Below are positions 58,676 to 64,000 of a stretch of 64,000 nucleotides of DNA, one piece after another. Under the pieces are notes generated by a model. That model did not search any database. It was not told where the DNA came from and was given only the letters and a program-made list of their open reading frames with translations. The DNA lies in the NCBI GenBank assembly GCA_030762895.1, contig CM061062.1, positions 132,663,104-132,727,103 of the forward strand, written 5' to 3'. Source of the DNA: Sophora flavescens (lineage: Eukaryota; Streptophyta; Magnoliopsida; Fabales; Fabaceae). Each line of letters begins with the position of its first letter. Within the stretch, counting starts at the first letter, position 1. The translations under genes and the position numbers were made by a program.

Positions 58676-61600
58676 TGTAACACCCTTCTCGGGCGTTATA
58701 TCGTAAGTGACATTTTAAGGCCGAAAAGTAGGTTAATTAAAAATTAGCTATAAAAGAATGGGGTAATTTTTTTCTTTTTTCGTAAGTCAAAAATATAACT
58801 AATTTGTTTTAAATGAATGGATAATAAAATATTTCATTATCACAATTAGGATCATAAGTTTGAAAATCATTTATATAATACCTAACCCAACTCATAAACA
58901 CAATTATAACGGTATACAGACCCAGCATAAAGATATGGAGACACAGCTCCTAAAATATAAGATACTTGAAGTCGCAGCTTCATAGCAGTAATATTAACTC
59001 CCAAACATTACCAGCTGACCAAACTAAAATAGAAAAGAAACCTTTCTCAAACACCGTGAGAAAGACAAACCCACTGACGAGATCTAGAGAAAACTCTATT
59101 TGAGTCCACTACCGATGTCATCACAAAAGACACTACTAGAGCTACTACAATAGTAACTCTCGAACTAAGCCCTTTCCTCTTCCAAGAGGAAAAACATGAT
59201 CTACGAACCATCGACAGTCTGGAAGACGTCCACTAGAAACTCCACCATAGCGTCCGCAAGCTCGAACCTCGATCTCTACGATGCGTCAGCCAAGCGACAT
59301 CTTGAAGTCTCAATCTTCTCAAAAGAATACATAAGACACATAGCCCACCGACATAGGCAATATAAAAATAAGGAGGTGAGATTTCCATTTATCTTTCACA
59401 TAAGGCAGACATGCAGTGGTACGACTCTCAGGTACGTACAATTAACAATTATCAATCATATCTACACTCATTACAAAACAATAATGCTTCACAAAAACAA
59501 GACCATAGCTCCGCATTTTCCTAGATAGAAGACATCTAAGACTTGAGGAAAGACCTCTGAATTCCAATACCATGGTTTTACGAACAGTCGGAGAGAGTGG
59601 TTCGGAGGATTGTTCTGGAGGTACCAGCCTTGGGTAATAAAGAATGCGTCAATAGAAGAGGGCGTGCACGTCATAGGCTTATTCGGGAACATCCTACACT
59701 ACCAGAAAACACGTAGTGTCTAGTCGAGTATGTCGGTGCATTGCAAGATCACCATGCCACAGAGGAGCTATCAACCAGGCCTATGTGAGTATTTCATACC
59801 CCGACACCCCCTCTAATAAGCAAGATTCGCCACTACGAAATTCGCACCCGCATTAAAGTGTTAGCTCCTTCTCCTAGGCACAACGGCCTTACAGAACATA
59901 GTTTCACTAAGGGGTTAGGCAAAATTGCCGGAAAATGCGTTCCTTTTGTCTTTCCATCGAATGACATCTTAATTCAATCGGAATCCTTTCCACGTGTTTT
60001 CTCATATGCTAGAAGTTCTTAACATCGAGCGGAAGTTCTCAAGTAACCTTTCATCTTTGTGTAAAGATATCTTAAAACACTTTGTTTAAAAGTCCTAACG
60101 TATTATGAGATTAGAACACAAGTCCAATTATTCATTTCTATGTACTTTTCTAATTGAGCTTTTTTCTTTGGCTTCCAAGAAAACAAATCATTTTGAGTCC
60201 ATTAAATTTTATGGAATATGGATAATGAATTATCCATACTTTATGACATAAGGTCGTGTTCCACCCCACGTCATACATTATTGCGTTCGTATTTTCACTA
60301 AGTCGTTCTTGACTTAGGTTTTTTTGTATTTTACTGTAAAAACTCGTCTTTGAAGACTAAAATCCTTTTGGCTTAAAACCAAAACCTTTAGATAAAATCA
60401 AATCAATTTTCAAGAATAATTTCCACCAAAGATACATAGGTATCAATTTCTCAAAACATTTGCTCGAAAATCCTTAAAAACTTTTAACGACGGTTTCGCC
60501 ACTTTTTACTGAATTTAGGCCCAAAAGCCATATTTTTGAAAACATGGTTCTTCACCTCAAATGTATTGCTCTCCTAGGTTATATTACTCATATGAAAATA
60601 TTGAAACACTGATTTTACATCTAAATCTCCATTTATACAAAATTTCTAAGAATTTGACCGAAGTTAATTTTGTAAATCGCATAAATCATTTTTCAACGAT
60701 TTTACACTCTAACAGTCCAAAACTCATTTTGGAGTTTTAGAACAGTTTAATAGGTATGAAAAACATTTTCTAACTGTCCAATTACATAATTTTTTGAAAA
60801 TTACAGTTTAGTCCCTAAACTTTCATTAATTACAAATACGTCATTATTCACTTAAAACCTTGTAACATTTTTTATGAAAAAAATATTTTAAAAAAATTAG
60901 GGAAAAAAATTAGAAAAAAATAGATTTAAAAAATAACAAAAATAAAATTAAATAAAAAATATAAATTAATTAGAAAAAATTATATTTAAAACAAATTAGG
61001 AAAAAATTTATTCAAAACAATTAGAAAAAAAATAAAAAAAAGTAAATTAGGAAAAAAAATTAGGAAAAAGTATATAAAAAATATTTTAAAAAAATTAGGA
61101 AAATAATAATTATAAAAAAATATTCAAACAATCAGAAAAATAAAATTAATTATAAAACAAAAATATTCTAAAAAAATCAATTATAAAATAAATATTTTAA
61201 AAAAAGTAACTTAGAAAAAAAAACTAATTCGGGAAAAAAATAAGTTTTAAAAAAATCTTATAAAGAATATATGTTTAAAAAAAATAAATATATTTAGATA
61301 ATTCAAAATAATCTACTGGTTGACAACTCCTTCAACTATTACAAGACCAGTAGAAGAAAAGTTGTTAATTGATAAAGTGATATATATATTGAATATTAAA
61401 ATATAGTAATTGGTTCGGATCCAAAATAACCGAATTAACGACCATTGGGTTTGGTTCAATTCGGTGTCGTGCATAAAAAAGAAAAAAAAAACGAACCAAT
61501 TTAGTTGATTGATTCGGATTTTCAAATTCATTGAATTATTGGTTCGAGTCTTACGACCTTATACTTTTTCGAAGAACGGGGTAGCTTTGCTACCTTTCCT

Positions 61601-61705
61601 GACTAAAAATATTTAAAAAACAAAAAAAATCATAAAGTATAAAAAGTCAATAACAATATCCGAACCAATTAAAATTGGTTTGGTTTGATTCGGTTCGAAT
61701 CGGAA

Positions 61706-61762
<57 letters not shown>

Positions 61763-63554
61763 TAAATTATATATACATTAAAATATAAGTATATAAAAAT
61801 TAAAACATCAAGAACATGACAACTCTACTTTTATTGTTTGCCAATTTATGATTGGTTGACAGTGTAAAAAAACTTTACACTATCAGTGTATACAAATAAA
61901 TTCAAAAAAAAATATTAGCAAAAAAAATTATTAGGAACAAAATTAAAAAATTAAGGAAAACGTAAAAAAAAGATAAAAGCTAAAAAAATGATATAAAAAA
62001 TTTTAAATAATTTATTGGTTGACAGTATAAAAAAACTTTACACTTTTAATTTATACAAATAAATTAAAAAGAAAATTATTAGTCAAAAATATTTATTAGG
62101 AAATTATTTAAAAAAATTTAGGAAAACGTAAAATAAATTTTTTTTAAAATTAATTATAACAAATTATTTTAAATGGAAAAATAAAAAATAAAACTTGAAA
62201 AAAATTAAACGGAAAATAATTAGAAAAAACTTTTATGGAAAAAAATCTTTTTAAAAAACTAGGAAAAAAATAAATAATAAAAAATAGATTTAAAAATTTA
62301 TAAAATAAAATTAATTATAAAAAATATAAATTAAATACAAAAAAATTATATTTAAAAAAATTAGGAAAAAATATATTTAAAAAAATTAAAAAAAAATAAT
62401 AAAAACTAAATTAGGGAAAAAAATTAGAAAAAAAATGCAAAATGTATTTTAAAAAAATTAGGAAAATAATAATTAGAAAAAAATATTCAAAAAATTAGAA
62501 AAACAAAATTAATTATAAAACAAATTTTTTTAAAAAAATCAATTATAAATTAAACATTTTAAAAAAAGTAAATTAGAAAAAAACTAATTCGGGAAAAAAA
62601 TTTAAAAAATATTATAAATAATATGTGTTTAAAAAATAAATAAATAAATTTAAATAATCCATCGTTTGAAAACTTCTTCAACTGTTACAGGAACAGTAGA
62701 AGAAAAGTTGTTAATTGATAAAGTGATATGCATATTCATTATTAAAATATATATAAATATTAAAATATAGTAATTGGTTCGGTTCCAAAATAACCGAATT
62801 AATGACCATTGGGTTTGGTTCAATTTGGATCTATGCATAAAAAAGGAAAAAACGAACCAATTTAATTGGTTGATTCGAATTTTCAAATTCGTTGAATTAT
62901 TGGTTGGAGTCTTACTACCCTAAACTTTTTCGAAGAATAGGGTAGCTTTGCTACCTTTCTTAGCTAAAAATATTTTTTTTAAAAATTATAAACTTTAAAA
63001 CGTCAATGACAATATCCGAACCAATTAAAATTGGTTTGGTTTGATTCGGTTCGAATCGAAAAATATTAATATATATATATATATATATATAAATATAAAA
63101 TATTAAATTATATATACATTAAATTATAAGTATATAAAATTAAAACATCAAGAACATGACAACTCTAATTTTATTGTTTGCCAATTTATGATTGGTTGAT
63201 AGTGCAAAAAAACTCTACGCTGTCAATGTATACAAATAAATTCAAAAAAAAGTATTAGCAAAAATAAATTATTAGGAAAAAAATTTAAAAATTAAGGAAA
63301 ACGTAAAAAAAAGATAAAAACTAAAAAAATAATATAAAAAAAATTTAAATAATTTTTTTAATAAAATTAAAGTGTTTAAAAAAAAGAAAAGATAAATTTT
63401 AATATTTTTAAAAAATCTTATTTTTTTTAAAAAAATTAAAAAAAGGCAAAAAATAATAGTGCTGACGTGTGTATGTACAGTAAAATTGTCTATACAACTT
63501 TTATATTAGTATAGATTTCCGATATTAAAGAACGGTAAAAATCGGGGTTTTACA
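58676..63554 (-). mobile_element. Very long Ty3/gypsy-type LTR, right copy
   Basis: TGTAACACCC at 58676 to GGGTTTTACA at 63554 (one change from the left copy's GGGTGTTACA), with the same internal 1.3-kb tandem units. 63555-64000 is the adjoining internal region, matching 21971-22413. Confidence 0.6.
61708..61758. repeat. (TA)n microsatellite
   Basis: About 24 TA units inside the long LTR; the left copy near 20166-20190 has about half as many. Confidence 0.85.
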
Positions 63555-64000
63555 ATACTACCTCTCTAAAAAGAGTTTTGTTCCCGAAATTAACTCTTTT
63601 AAGGAAAATGAACACGAAACACGTCCTTTTATTTCGTGCCCCAGATTCATAACATTCACGTTTCTCAGAATGTTACGTGAATTATTTCATAAATTAGACT
63701 GTCGCTTTGACTTATACTGTATTCACTAAACTACCCGATAAAACAAATCAGGCAAATCCCTTTAAAACTCTCAAGACGTGAAGCACACTCGAATAATTCG
63801 AATGTCAATAAAATGAAATATAAAAATTTCCAATAGATTTGGAAATTTGAATTATTCAAAACTTGGACTCTCAGTGACGGTGGCGATTCTAACACACCGA
63901 TAGTAAATAAGAACTCAGAATTTGAACAAAGAATTTTCAAGAAGAGAAAATAATCTCTAGATTTTACTCTATCAAGAAGTAATAAAGTAGAATGAATAGA

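Larger units (their letters stand above)
55502..64000 (+). repeat. Large segmental duplication, right copy
   Basis: Colinear with 10553-22413 without the 3.4-kb insertion. About 138 bp present in the first Y copy (2669-2806) is missing at its left edge. It runs off the window end. Confidence 0.9.

Overview
This is a plant nuclear window, dicot and probably legume-like judging by its transposon style (the species is inference). It is AT-rich, intron-bearing and dominated by nested transposable elements. I can support one cellular gene: a 16-exon minus-strand homolog of nucleolar protein 10 (NOL10/ENP2, a WD40 ribosome-biogenesis factor) spread over 24592-43534. It looks broken: a TAG replaces a family tryptophan, a 1-bp deletion shifts the frame, a second in-frame TAG follows, and the first half of exon 11 is missing next to a truncated Copia LTR. 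Its introns hold two Copia retrotransposons (28020-32894 and 33496-38859), a hAT element (41099-42195) and a LINE with a nested LTR (26284-27239).

Left flank (1-22413). The 3' end of a Copia element (1-1673) runs into segment X (1674-2323), a LINE scrap (2411-2706) and segment Y (2707-3375). It then switches to an internal Copia piece (3376-4566) and to an inverted copy of X, LTR and RT (4560-7179). That copy is fused to the 5' half of a hAT transposon with a BED-finger transposase (7180-9903). A second copy of Y follows (about 9938-11126) carrying a 512-bp hAT MITE. After it come a SINE, retrotransposon-derived sequence with a 3.4-kb LTR-like insertion (12710-16132), and a very long LTR of about 4.8 kb (17127-21970) in Ty3/gypsy style.

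Right flank (44331-64000). A Copia scrap joined to a chromodomain Ty3/gypsy remnant (itself split by a hAT element) is followed by a complete but defective Copia element (48256-53111) with a perfect 5-bp target duplication CTATC. Then come X, the LINE scrap (occupied here by an 884-bp hAT element), Y, the SINE and the same long LTR, up to the window end. The right block from 55502 on is a near-identical direct copy of 10553-22413. The right Copia/X junction appears three times in the window, but both target-duplication copies are visible only at 48251-53116, so the right flank is probably the source and the left flank the derived, rearranged copy.

The most interesting signals are the microhomology-bearing template-switch structure at 1-7200, a hAT excision footprint at 2566-2580 whose occupied allele is at 54514-55413, several paired occupied/empty sites between duplicates, and the stepwise decay of the NOL10 copy. 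I see no CRISPR array, tRNA, rRNA or bacterial-type operon. All assignments come from reading the sequence; no database search was run.
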